A stretch of DNA of 64,000 nt from Nelumbo lutea (lineage: Eukaryota; Streptophyta; Magnoliopsida; Proteales; Nelumbonaceae), in contig JAKGHH010000008.1 of assembly GCA_022828595.1 (NCBI GenBank), positions 1,176,728 through 1,240,727 of the forward strand. The letters run 5' to 3'. Position 1 is the first letter of the stretch, and every line of letters starts with the position of its first letter. Shown piece by piece: positions 43,300 to 56,900 of this stretch. Below the pieces are notes generated by a model. The model searched no databases and was not told the origin of the DNA. It saw nothing but the letters and a program-made list of their open reading frames with translations. A program made the position numbers and the translations under genes.

Positions 43300-46200
43300 A
43301 TGAGCTCCAAGATAAATTATGTTGATCTTAATCTTCGACCCTCATGTTTCTTACCAGTCAACAATCTTACCTATCGTCGTCCAAATTTACAATTCCGTGG
43401 GTCTTGCGTTTGGAGGCGTCGAAAACTAAAATCCCCGCCAAAATTCACTCTAAGTAACCGGTTAGGTCCTTCAATATTTTCTGCCTTGGACGATTTATCT
43501 CAGGCCCTGCTTTCCCTCTTCCCTTCCGTAAATTCACTGGATTTGATTGCTCCGGCGTTGGGTTTCGCGTCGGGACTTGCTCTGTATTTCATTCATTTGA
43601 AGTCCTCTCGGGATTTTGCCGTGTCCCATATTGGAAGCTGGATTTTGTTCACTAGTCCTACGCCGTTTAATCGATTTGTGCTGCTTCGTTGTCCATCTTT
43701 ATCCTTTCAAGGGAGTGAGCTGCTCCAGGACGTCAATGAGAACCTCGTCAAGGAAGACCGGCATTTCGTCAAGCTCAATAGCGGCAGGATTCAAATCAAA
43801 GAACCCGCTGGCGTTTTCGAGGGAAAACTTCTTTACCAGCGAGTTTGTATACCCACCGATGATGGAGGGGTGATTTCCCTGGACTGGCCTGCGAATTTGG
43901 ATTTGACCGAGGAACCTGGAATGGATACCACTCTGTTGCTTGTTCCCGGAACAACAGAAGGAAGCATGGATAATAACATACGCATGTTCGTCTATGAATC
44001 TCTGAAACACGGATGTTTTCCAATCGTCATGAATCCCAGGGGATGCGCAGGTTCACCACTGACCACTGCTCGGTAAGCTTTACTTAACGATGTATTCTTC
44101 CTTTCAAGCTCTGCTGTTGTTCGGTTGCACGGAATTGCTTTGAATAATTTGAAAACTTCCAAGTTTGAGTAGTCTGTTTCTCCTATTATCTCACCATCTC
44201 TACTGACTGTTCCGGTAGTATGTTTATTTCACAGTTTACGACCTTTGGGTTATTGATATTAGGTCTAATTAACAGATGCAATATCCTTGTAAGTTTTATT
44301 TTATTTGTACACCAAAGTGTTCATTAAGAGAATTTTGTTTATAAGGGAGGGAATTCCAACGTTCAATTATGAATCCAGCATAACCGGCCTCTACTCTAAC
44401 ATGGAACTGTAGCTCGGTTCTCTGTCATCCATTTACTGTTCACTATTTATTTTAATACACATTTTTCCATCTTCACTTGAGGTGCAATTTGCCCTTTTTC
44501 TTTGTTACAGTTCTGCGATGCTCCAAATTCCCTCCAGCTTCCCATTTTCCAGATTATTACTCCAAGCAAGGAGCTTATGGTCAACTTACTAGTATACCAA
44601 ATGATCAAATGACTGACTTTAGTCCTTGAAAACACTCAGTATATCCCAAGAAAGAAACATTTAGAGCCTTGAACTACCTTAACTGTTTTGCACCCTAGCA
44701 TGTCCAATCAAGGTTTCTATGTTAGACCCCAAGAGCAAGAGATGATCAACATGGAAAGAACCTTGAAGAATCGAAAGTCTGATGAGATTTAAATATTCCA
44801 AGTTGGGAAAAAAATTTACTTCTTTTATTCTTTTCATTATAGGATGCATCCCATAGTTTTGCCTTTACACCATGATAAACTGCTTATTTCCCTTGATCAG
44901 GAAATCATTAATCCCAAGTTCCCTATGTTTGCACTATAAAGCTGATTATAGGACTTTTGGTTACTTCATTTATGTAGGTTATTTACAGCTGCTGACAGCG
45001 ATGATATCTGCACAGCTGTACAGTTCATCAACGGGGCAAGACCGCGGACAACCTTGATGGGTGTTGGTTGGGGATATGGTGCAAACATGCTGACAAAATA
45101 CCTTGCAGAAGTGGGAGAAAGAACACCTTTTACAGCTGCGACATGCTTTGACAATCCATTTGACTTAGAAGAAGCTACAAGGTCATCTTCTCATCACATT
45201 GCTGCAGACCAGAAGCTCACTGATGGCCTGATAGATATTCTGCGTTCTAACAAGGTGAATTCTTTCAAACCACAAATTATCATGTTCAGAGTTTTTTTTG
45301 GTTTCTGAAAGAAAGCATTTTTTTTTTAACTGTAATGAAAAAAGTTTTTAGGAGTCATTGTTTCATGTAATGGTAAAATCTTGGTCTGACAAGTGTGAGA
45401 ACATGGTTTCAAGTCTGAGAGAAACCACTTTTTGCCAAAAAAAAAGGCCAGAGGTCAGGTCTGTGTCCAGTTCATGTCTCTCAAAACCCTGGATATCTTC
45501 AACCAACATTTGGTAATGGTCTATAAGGCAAAAAAAAAAAAAAAAGAAAAAACCTTCATGCACAGGCAGTTTGATTGCATTTTATTATTCTTTTTCTGTT
45601 TCATATGGTGATTATCTTCTTATACACATGCTAACTACTACAAAATTACCATGTGTTCAGGAACTCTTTTATGGAAGAGCAAAAGGGTTTAATGTGGAAA
45701 AGGCTCTATCAGCAAAATCTCTGCGTGATTTTGAGAGTGCAATCTCTATAGTTTCTTATGGGTTTGAATCCACTGAGGAGTTCTATGCAAAAGCTAGTAC
45801 AAGACGATTAGTTGGGAATGTTAAGGTTCCCCTTCTCTTTATACAGGCATGTGCCATGTACTCTTCATACTTCATGGATTGGTTATGGTGTGCTTTCTCT
45901 GCATTGCGGTAGCGGTGCAAGACACTTCTTCCTGTGCATCAGTTTTTTAACTTATTTAGGACTAACATCTTCCTCAAGTGCAATTACTTTGATACTTACT
46001 TTGTCTTATTTATGTATACAATGTTAATCTCTTTAAGGTTTCAAGTTACTAAGTCAAACCTCTCAAGAGGTGAAACTTAGTAGTTTCAAATATTTTGCAG
46101 TTGATACCAAGAAGAATTACTTGCAGAACTTTCTTTTTCAGTATGTTACATGCAGAAATTCTATACGTGTATAAGCTTTATCTAGATTCTAGTATATATT

Positions 46201-47899
46201 ACCAAGTATATTAACTCTTCATATTATCTATGAACCAAGATTTCATATTGTAACTTGTATTATTTTCTTACAAATTTCTGTTTTTCTCAGAGTGACAATG
46301 GGACAGTGCCGGTGTTCTCTACTCCACGCAATTCCATAGCAGAAAATCCATTTACAAGCTTGCTTCTCTGTTCTTGTTTGCCTTCTAGTATGCTTATAAG
46401 ATCTTGGTACCATCAACTTGCAATTGAGGTGAAGAACTCTCTTCCTTGAGAATTGAAAATCAGACTAGTATTATTTATAGAAACATTTGGAACTGAAGTG
46501 TGTTCTTCATGGGTTTGCTCATATTATTAATTGGCATTGTTTTCTGAAGAAATGTTGTGGTTATTATTGTTTTCATTTGGTCTACTTTTGGTAGTTCTTA
46601 CTTCAGTTTCATAGATCATGTGATGAAACAGGACTTTCCTAGTCAATCCTCAATGTTAGGATGTAATAGTCATTCTCCTTACCCCATATAGTTGGGATAA
46701 GGCTTAGGTGATGATTTTTTTTTTTCTTTTTTTTTGGGGGGGGGGGGGCGGGGCTGAAGATACTTGTTTTTGAAGAGGGAATGTAATGCTGGTAATAGGA
46801 TATGCTTTTTATTTGGTGGAAGTTTGAAGGGGAAATGTTTCAGTATTACAGTAAGAGCTGACTTGTCTTTCACCCAAAAAGTAGAAAGAAGGAACAAGGT
46901 CTTCCTAGACCACTCTGGATCTGGTAGTTTTGGACTGGAAGGGATTTTCCTTTGAGTTCACATGGTTTGCAACATGCCAAGGATTGTTTATGTCAGAAGA
47001 CCTGTAACCAACAACAGTATTTGCTTTTTGGTTAACAACTTTTCGACTTGAAATAAAAAAAAAAGAAGAAATGAGACAAAATCTTCAAATGGTGACAAAA
47101 ACTGGCAAAATTAATCGAACCTCTGGGTTTTCTTTTTTTAATTTCTTGAATTCTTTAATTGATTTCTTCAGTTTATTAAAATTTTTCAACAAAATAGAAA
47201 TGAGATATTAAAATCCTGAGAAAACTTGGTCTTTAAGACATTTGTGTAACATATATTTTAACAGAAACACCAAGCATATAATATTATAGGCAAAGAAGGG
47301 ACCACACCTTATCTAATAACTCTTGGTGTTCTACCAAAGGATGATAAGGTACTTTGAAGGATGTCTCTCAGTAGGCTAAGTATGATTAGTTGTAAAATGT
47401 TAATGAAGCATTTGACATAGTTATTACTGTGATTTGTACTATTGTATCGTTATTATAAAGAATTAGTTATTCTTAAATTAACCGTTCAACTAAAACTTTT
47501 AAAAGAGCTTTATATTCTGAAATCCTAGTTAAAGTTGTTGGGATAAAGGTCTATAATTAATAAATCAAAATATCTTTTACTTAATTTTATGCAAAAAAAA
47601 TTATTGAGCATTTTCTATGTTTCACAATGGTTTCCCATTGTTTTTTTTTTCAAAACCAGTAAAGTTTCCTAATATTTTGACAAAATTTAGAATATTTGCA
47701 TGTAACAAATTGATTTTTTCGTTGCTATATTAAATTTATTTTGAAATATCAGAGAAATTTTGAGAGATATTTGGGAATTGGTTCATTTGATTAATTAGAA
47801 ATTGGTAAGTAGAAGGGTAAAAGAAGAGGGTTTAGGATTGGGGAAGTAGCGCTCAGAAATTCTCTCTCTGGCATATGGTCGAGTTAATGGCCTCTCTGG

Positions 47900-47937
<38 letters not shown>

Positions 47938-50900
47938 GAAAATCCAAGTTTTGGTGAGGGGATTCTATCCTTGAAGATAAATCCCCTTCTATTTTTAAAT
48001 TATCTACTTAAAAAAGATTGCCTTATTTTTGAATGTGTCAATGCAACTGAAGCTGTGGCTCTATTTCAATCTTGGTTCCTCTAGTTCCAGTTACTTTTCT
48101 TGTTCATCTTTCTTTGAGGATCTTTCATTAAACTCTAACTTATCCCCTTATTTCCCTTTAAATGCTATTTGGTGAGGACCAGTACCGCCAAAGATCAGCT
48201 TTCAGCTGGGAGGTAGTTCCATAATAAAATCAATACTTGTGAGTTCAGCCAATGAAGAAGATCTTATTGGACATTTTCTCCTAATGTTTTCCTAATGTGC
48301 AAAGCAAATTGTTAAAAACACTTCTACACTTACTAATCTTCTGTAAATTTCTGACTGATTTTCAGAAGCATTTGTTTTCATTGTTTAGATGCAGGTAGTG
48401 TCTACCTAGTGGTCTACAAAATCTACTTCCTTTTTTCTCTCCTATGAAAAGGAGAGGAAAAATATTGTGGAGATGTACAAGATGTGCAGTGTTATGGTGT
48501 ATTTGGGAAGAAAGGAATGCTAGACTCTTCAATGAAAAGACAAAGGGGATTGAGGAAGTGATATATTACATTATTGTGAAAGTGGCAATTGGGTGGAAAC
48601 CTTGGATATCGTTTCTTTATTTATAACTGATGAAATCATAAGAAGCTGGAAAATAGTGGCAGATTCCTCTATTCGCAGAACTACTATAAGCACCAAATGG
48701 AGTTCACCACCAGCACCATAGCTCAAATTCAATTTTGATAGGTGTAGCATAGGCAATCCAGGACCTTCAGGGGTGGGAGGATAATCAGAAATAATTAGGG
48801 TAATGTGCTGGCTTTGTTTTCAGGACAATAGGTTTTGGAGATTTGACAAGGATGGAGTTGTATGCAGTGTTGTATGGATTACAAAAGGCAAAAGCACCAA
48901 ATTGCAGGAAAATAATCACGGAAGAGGATTCTAGGGCTGTGGCAGGAAGGCTACAAACAGAACAAGATGGCTCATGGATAGACCTGTTCACGGGCCGGGC
49001 TTCGGGCTGGGCCCCATTCAAATTTTGGTAAAATTCAAGCTCAAGCCCAGCCCATGATCAGGTCTACTCGTGGATGTATAGACATGTTACAGGAAATTAA
49101 TGCTTTGATGCAGGAATTGTGTTCAAAAGTTAAATGGATTTACAAATCTGTAAATAGCTTAGCTGATAGCCTAGAAAAATAAGGGGCAGAAGGGAGCAGA
49201 TGTTTTGAGGTCAATTACCCTAAGAGGGGAGTTGTAACTGATGGAACTCGGTGGTGGTTAGCTGAGGCTAACTGCCTCTCTTTCTCATTTGTAATTAAGT
49301 CAAATTTTCTTACAAACAAATAAAATGTTATCAGTTACTGATCAAATTTGGAATTCTTTATTCCATGATGTCTTTATTTCGCCCCTTTGGGGAAATGGGT
49401 AAATTTCACTATGTTTTAGGGAAATTGTGAGCCCTGAGTCACCGACATAGGGATGAGGATCAAGTCTTACCTTAGTGACCTAAATAACTTTTTTTTTTGA
49501 TAAATGAATGAATATTATTAAGCACCAAAGATAAGGAATACAAGCATCCCAAGGAGAGGCACGAGATGCGACCTCTCCGGAAAAGTTAGATACAGCTTTC
49601 CAGACTTGCTTGGCCAAGGAGTTAGCCATGGTATTTGCTGACTTTCTTACCCATTTCACATCAACTCTAATGGTTAGCCACTTCACCTTTTTGAGGAGGC
49701 TTCTATAGCCCCAAATGGCAGTGTCCGGCTTTGATAGCCACCCTACTACCACTTGAGAATCTCCTTCAATTAAAAGATGTTCCACCCAAGTTGGTTGGCA
49801 AGCTGGATCCCTTGAACAGCAGCTAGTAACTCAGCTCTAGAGTCTCCCACTCCTACTGGTCTTGAGAACAAGGAAATAATGTTGCTATCCTTATTCCTTA
49901 GAACACCCCCTACACTCAAAGGTCTAGAGTTACCTTGGCTGCTCCCATCAAAGTTCAATTTAATGACACCTTCTGGAAGAGGTTACCACTCTACCACCCT
50001 TCTATTCTTCCTAGCGAAGGTATTAGTCACTTCTAGCCAATTCCTCCAAAGATCATCCAAGGAGAATTCAACAAACAGCGCTAATGTCTTCAGCCAATGG
50101 ATTACTCTAGTTAAGATACAGTCCTTCACTTCAGCAAAACTTCTTTCCTTCTCTAGGAAAGTTCTAGCATTCCTTTCCTCCCAAACAGTCCATAATATAG
50201 CTGCTCTGATACATTTCCACATGATTTTACCTCTTTTTGTGTGCCACCCAAAAGTAGATCGATTAAACAACATACTTACATCAGACGGCGGGTTCCACCT
50301 ACATCCAAATAAACTAAAGCTCCAGCTCCATAAAGCTGCAGCAAAGGAGCAAGAAATCAATAGATGGTAACAGTTCTCATTCTGGGCCTTATACAGGAAG
50401 CACCAATTAGGGGAGAGGCAAAGATAAGGTCTCTTCTTTTGCAGGTTTTCCAAAATGTTGATTTTCCCATAGAATACTTTCCAGCAAAAAAACAATTTTT
50501 TTTTTTTTTGGGGTGGGGGGAGGGGATAGGTCTTATCCAAACTTCTTTAACTGGGAACACCAGGGGGTTAGGGTTGGCAGGGGTCCAAACTCTTTGATCA
50601 GATTTAGTGGGGTCCAAACAAACTGATTCAAGGGCTGATAAAAAAAACCGACTCAAGTAGCTGAAGCAACTCAGAAACCCCAATCAATTCAGCATCCCTT
50701 AATCCCCTACAAAAGCCAAAGTTCCAATTTAAAGACAAGGGAAGTACCAGACTAGGGAGAAACTTTGAAATAGGCTCATTTTTGTAAAGGGGGAGGGAAT
50801 AGAGAGAGGGAAAAAGATCCTTGAGGGGTTGGTTACTCACCCAAACATCCTCCTAGAATCGAATAGAAGTACCAGAGCAAGCTTCATACCTGATAAACCC

Positions 50901-53900
50901 GAGGAGTTCTGATATTTAGTTGAATAGAAGTAGCCTAAATAATTTTGATAGACCATTTTTCCTGCACTAGTCATCATAGAGGAATTCTGATATTTAGTCT
51001 AATAGATCTCCCTTAATTTAAGGGCCCATAATTTAACAACAGATACAGTACTACGAGTTGCCACTTTGTGCAAAACTACTTAAATAATACCAAAACTAAG
51101 TGAAACCAACAAATTCTAGTCCTCCTAAATTTAGGCTACAAGAAAGTGTTCTGATTACAATCTCATTTTTCCCCAAAACTAAAAAAGTTATTGTTAAGAC
51201 TCTTGTAACTATTCTAACTGTTTAGATTAATTCAATGTATTAAGTACGAAGAACTTGAAAATAACTCAAAGAAAATAAAATTGATCTAAACAAAAACAAA
51301 AGGTTATGAAAATGTGACTGAAGGAGAAAAATGGAGTGACTTGATTTTTTTTTTTTTGATGAATGTATGACTTGATTTTTCTCTCCATATCTCCTTTTCC
51401 TTTTGCCTAGTTGGGTTTCTGTCTAATAAGGAAGCAAAGATATTTTGGTAGTGATGGCTACATCATATTGGATCTTTGTCTATGCTATCATCTAATTCTT
51501 ATATTTAAATAACGAACATATATGCTTTTAATATATTAATTTACACCTAAAAATACTTGTGCTAGTATGTGCATTTGGTTCTGATGGGTACACATGTTCT
51601 ATGCAGTGGCTTACGGCAGTGGAGCTTGGACTTCTGAAGGGTCGCCATCCTCTGCTCAAAGATTTGGATGTTACCATCAACCCACCAAAAGGTTTAGCTC
51701 TGGTTGAAGGTAAAACATTAGATAAAGGTAAAACTGTTAACAATTTTTTGAATCTTACCCAATCGGGTGCTTTAAATGGATATTCTGTTGATCCAATAAG
51801 GGATATGCTTGAAGAAAGTGATACTGCAGTTAATTTTCATTTAAGATCGAGAAGATATTTAGAAAAGGAGTTGAACTTTGGTGGTCTAAGATGGCAAGAA
51901 GAGAACAACCGTGATGTCTCACAGCAAAATACTTCAGTGGATGTGCAACCAGTCAAAGAGGAGGGGGATAATCCAGTTAATACCGAAAGAGGCCAAGTGC
52001 TACAGACTGCACAAATGGTCATGAATATGCTAGATGTGACTATGCCTGGTACACTAGCAGATGAACAGAAGAAGAAGGTTTGCTTAATTATCATGCTCTT
52101 GTTTCAATTTTTTGTTCTATTGCTAGACACGGTTGTGGTGGATATTTGCTTTTAATGGTATTTTATGTGAATTCAATGATCCTTTTTGGTAATATTCAAT
52201 ATGCTTTATAAATCAGGATTTTAGCATGCAACAAGAGCTGTTAAATTTTGGGGCCTCTATATTCATTTTATGTACAACTACTAGAAATGGAATTACATTC
52301 TACTACTGATTTAATGTTATTAAATTTGTTCTGTGGCTTTTCAACCCTCATATTCCAAGTGTTGCTTTTACTTATTGTAATCAGGTATAAGGATATATTA
52401 ATAATTTTGTATAGGACAATGCTTGTTTATTTTCCTCTGTTAGTTGTTACTGTTAAAGCTTGATGCAGTAGTAAAACCTTAGGCTGACAATGCATGGATC
52501 GTAGGTTCAAGTCTAAGAGTGGCTGACTGGCCACTTTTTGTGTAAAAAATGCCAAAGGTTAGGTATGTATCCAGTTCACCCCTCCCAAGACCCCCCAGGT
52601 AGTCTGGACCGAAATTGGGTGATGGCCCTAACAATATTATAATTTTGGCCTTTTTACTATTAGATTTGGACAAGTAACTATCATTAATATATTGTTCATA
52701 TGAGAGTAGTTCCATTATGTTAAAATAAACAACATGGAAGTCATCTTATGTTTTCATTTCCATGGCCATGCGTATCTTTGCACAAGTTGGACACATGTTT
52801 GTTATTTGAGGTAGTAAACAATAAGTAGGTCTTGACAGTGCATCCATCAAGGTATTGAAGTCTTAGTAGCTTGGATCTAGTTAATTAAAACCATCAAAAA
52901 GAAGTTGGTATTTCAAATAGGTAGTTTTCTTTTCTCCACCCTCCCCTAATGATATTTTCTTGTTCTTTTCCTTTTGTGTGTGTAGAGGTGATTTTTCTTC
53001 TATATGGGTTTCCTCTAACACATTTACCAAGTTTATGCCCAATGACAATCCATACTGAACACTGGCACGTTTTTCTTAGAACCATTTCTTTTGGAATATC
53101 TTTTGTTATTGCTCACACAGGGATTTGATTCTTTACCCTGATTTATCACTCTGTGGGTATTCACTTGTATTCTTATCCAGGTCCTCAGTGCCGTGGAACA
53201 AGGAGAAACACTAATGAAAGCTTTGCAAGGAGCTGTACCAGAAGATGTTCGTGGAAAGCTTACTGCTGCTGTTTCTGAAATTGTGCAGACCCAAGGAACT
53301 AAGAAGATTGGTGAGATTCGCAATGTGCCATCCAAGGGAAACTCAAGGGTCCAAGAAACACTTGGAGGACTATCAAATTCTGAAGTTGTGTCTAATGACA
53401 CTCATCCTTCAAAACAGACAGAAGGGGTTGATGATCCACCAGGTGATTCTGTTAACAATCAACCTGACATGGAGAAGACTGGTGGGGAACTAGAACCAGA
53501 GCTTCAACCTACACAGAACTTACAAAAATCTGTAGATCCAGGTTACTCTCAATCTGGGAGTAATCATGCAGGTGATATCTCCAGTCCAGAAAGGAAAGAT
53601 GGTAATAAGTTGGAGAATAATCATGTAAAGAGTGACATTTTAAAAAAAAAGGCTGCCCAATTTTCTGACTTTGAGGAAACAGGAGAAAGAGGTGTTAATC
53701 TCAACCACCATAACAGGTCCAAGATGGCAGGTGGAACTGAGGAAGGTATCTGTGAACAGGATGGAATGAGTCAAGGCAGTGGAATAGCTCATATGAAAGT
53801 GGAAGAAGTGAATGACACTCAGAACAATGAAGATAAAAAAAGGATACTATCATCCATTGGTATTGAAGAATCATTGTCAAATTCCAAACCCTTTCCTGAG

Positions 53901-56900
53901 TCTCCATCAATGGAAAAGAAAGGGAATGGTAATGAGAAGAATGAAGACAATGATATGCAGCCTGCAACTAATCATAGTAAACAAGGTTCCATAAAATCTG
54001 AAGAAACTTCTCCATCACTTCCACCAACTTCTAACACCCCCTCTATCAGTGTTTCTCAAGCATTAGACGCATTGACAGGATTCGATGATTCTACCCAAAT
54101 GGCTGTGAACAGTGTCTTTGGAGTTTTGGAGAATATGATTACTCAGTTGGAGGAGGATAAACATGACAAGAATGATGAAAATGAAGATAAGAATGAGGAT
54201 GGAAAACCAGGCTCTACATCTGAAATACATTCTTCCAATGCCAATAAATATAAGTTGGAAGCAGAAGAAGAGTGCAAAATTGAGTTGAGCTCCCAGTCTG
54301 ATTTATCATGCATTCACCCTGTAAGTAATTTCCATGAGAACTGTGCAGAATCACATCAAGAGGGAAGTAAGGGATGGAATGAAAATAAGCTCACTCAAAA
54401 CCCTATCTCATCCTTCAATAACACTATTGCTGATTCAAATAGAATTAATCATGTCTACAAAGAGGACAAAAGGGAGAAGCATCATTTTTCTGGACCCAAA
54501 TATTTGGTTTATAACTCAGATAAGGTTAGACATGTCCGTAATATTCCACTATATGTAACTGTAGATCCATATGGAGACTCAATGTACAATGAATACCTCC
54601 GTAAATATCTTCTTTCAAGGATTCCAACTACCAAATCACTAGATTTAGATACAACTACTGATCTATTGCTTGACTACTTTCCAGAAGAAGGTCAATATAA
54701 GCTATTGGATCAATCGGAAAACAATAGAAGTTATGCTGATGACGGAACAACTGATGTGGGCCTTGATGGAAACAGTCAGGCTATCCTATCGCCAGATCAA
54801 GCCAATGATACAGACACATTTATTGAGCCATCTTATGTAATTTTAGAAACTAAGAAAGAACAGGAACCAGTTGGAGAATATGAGACCATAAATACTTGTA
54901 ATAAAAAGGATGAACTGATTCCTTCTAAATTCTTGGATCTAGTACAGTTAATTAAGAACATTATACTTGATTCTTTGAAGGTGGAAGTTGGTCGCAGACT
55001 TGGTTCACCTGATATGGAAGCAATGGAGTCCAATCTTGCCCAAGATTTGGAGAAAGTTGCAGATACAGTGTCTTTGGCAGTAGAACATAGCAAGGAGGTG
55101 AACTGGTCTTTGGAAAACAAAGATACTGCTTCAGGAAAGGTTGGCACTCTTGATGCAGAACATGTTATAAGAGTAATTTCCTATGCTGTTCAAGATGCTA
55201 GTTACTTGAGAAAAGTTCTGCCGGTTGGTGTTATTGTAGGTTCTAGCCTAGCTGCTTTGAGAAAATACTTCAATGTGGCTACACTGCATGATAATGGTCA
55301 TAGTGAAGCTGAAAACGTGAGGGAAAAGTTTTATGATAAAGTGGTTGATGTAAGAGACAATCATAAATATTTTGACAAAAAAAATCAATATTTTGATATA
55401 AACAGCTCAGTAAGCAGTGGCAAGGAGAAAGGTGATGCAGAGAATGATGATAGAGTCATGGTTGGTGCTGTTACAGCAGCTCTGGGTGCATCTGCTTTGC
55501 TGGTACACCAGCAGGTAAAGTTATCAAAATCCTTCTCAACCTTTACCATAGCTTTCATATTCTCATTGTTGGTTCTTCTGTTCTCTTATGTGATTTTTTT
55601 TTATATGTCAGGAAGAGGCTCATCCATATAATTTCCACAAATTACTGTTAGTAGTAATTAATCAATTGCTATAAATATCATCCCAGATATGATCTTAAAA
55701 TTTGATTTTCTTTGTATATCTCTATATGGATATGGTTTGATTGGCACAAGGAAATTGGGAAATAGCTTTCTTTGCACATGAGCTGTGATGCTATTACAAA
55801 ATCAGTTTATTCTGTTGATATATATATATATTTTTCTTCCTTTTTATCAGAAATAGAACAACACAACTTTCACTGAAATCAGAGAAAAAGCAGAAAAGAA
55901 TATAAGGGACTAAGGGAAGCCAGCAGCTTCCAACAAGCAATTAATCCTATAGTGTAGATAAAAATAAAATACACCCTACCCCCACTTGCCAGGACACCAG
56001 TACAAGGAATCCCTCTTAACCCCTTTCCCTGGCCACTGTATCTGTATGTCAGTTGGAAAGTCTCTGTGATGCTTACCTGAATGTAGATATCAAACTAGAG
56101 CTAGATATTGTGCGTCCCTGATGGAACATACATACATTCAAGGACAAGATATCCCCTCCCTGATCCATCCAATAACCACTCGAATGTCCATTGTCCCCTT
56201 CAATTTCTAACCTTGTGTATAGCCTAATAAAATGAACAATCTTAGCCCTTGGAGTAAGGACAATAGTTTATCCCTCACTGAAGGCCCAATCCCAATTGGA
56301 CCCAACACCCAAGTAGAGTAGCAAGGTTCCACTTTGATGGTCTATAAATATCCTTCTTACACCTGAAGACCCCCAGTTTCCCAATCTACAACCATCAAAC
56401 TTGAGTTTAATGAAGTTCAGTTGTGGAGGAGACCAAGATGGTAGGACTAATCCTCACTGTGTGGCCTTAAGTGTCTAAAACTCCAATTATCCAACAATTC
56501 CATTTCTTCCTGTCAAATTTCAGGTTTCTGTTTGTTGAGATACAGGTTTTGAATTTGACCAACATTTTTTTTTGATAAAAGGTAGAGTAAAATTTTAGTT
56601 ATTGAAAAAAAATGATACAACAATACAGACAGGAGCTCCCAACTGAGGGGCCCCAGACACCACTCAAATTACATCCCAGCTACTAGGGAAGAACTGAGAG
56701 CCACTCAAACAACTTCATGAAAGAAACAGGTCAACTTGATACAGGGACCACAGAGGAGTGGTCATAGAAATATGCTTAGAGACTGAAGCCCATAAGACAA
56801 TTATGCCCACAGTTATGTTAATGAGTTCCTCCACAAATTTGCTATTGACTCTAAAGGTTCTGCTATTCCTTTCAGACCAGACTATCCAAAGAATAGCCGC

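Noticed and set aside
53193..55631. An 812-residue stand-alone gene
   Set aside because: It is internal exon 6 of the EMB8-like gene: a phase-matched acceptor lies at 53180, a donor at 55514, and the part after 55514 is intron read-through.
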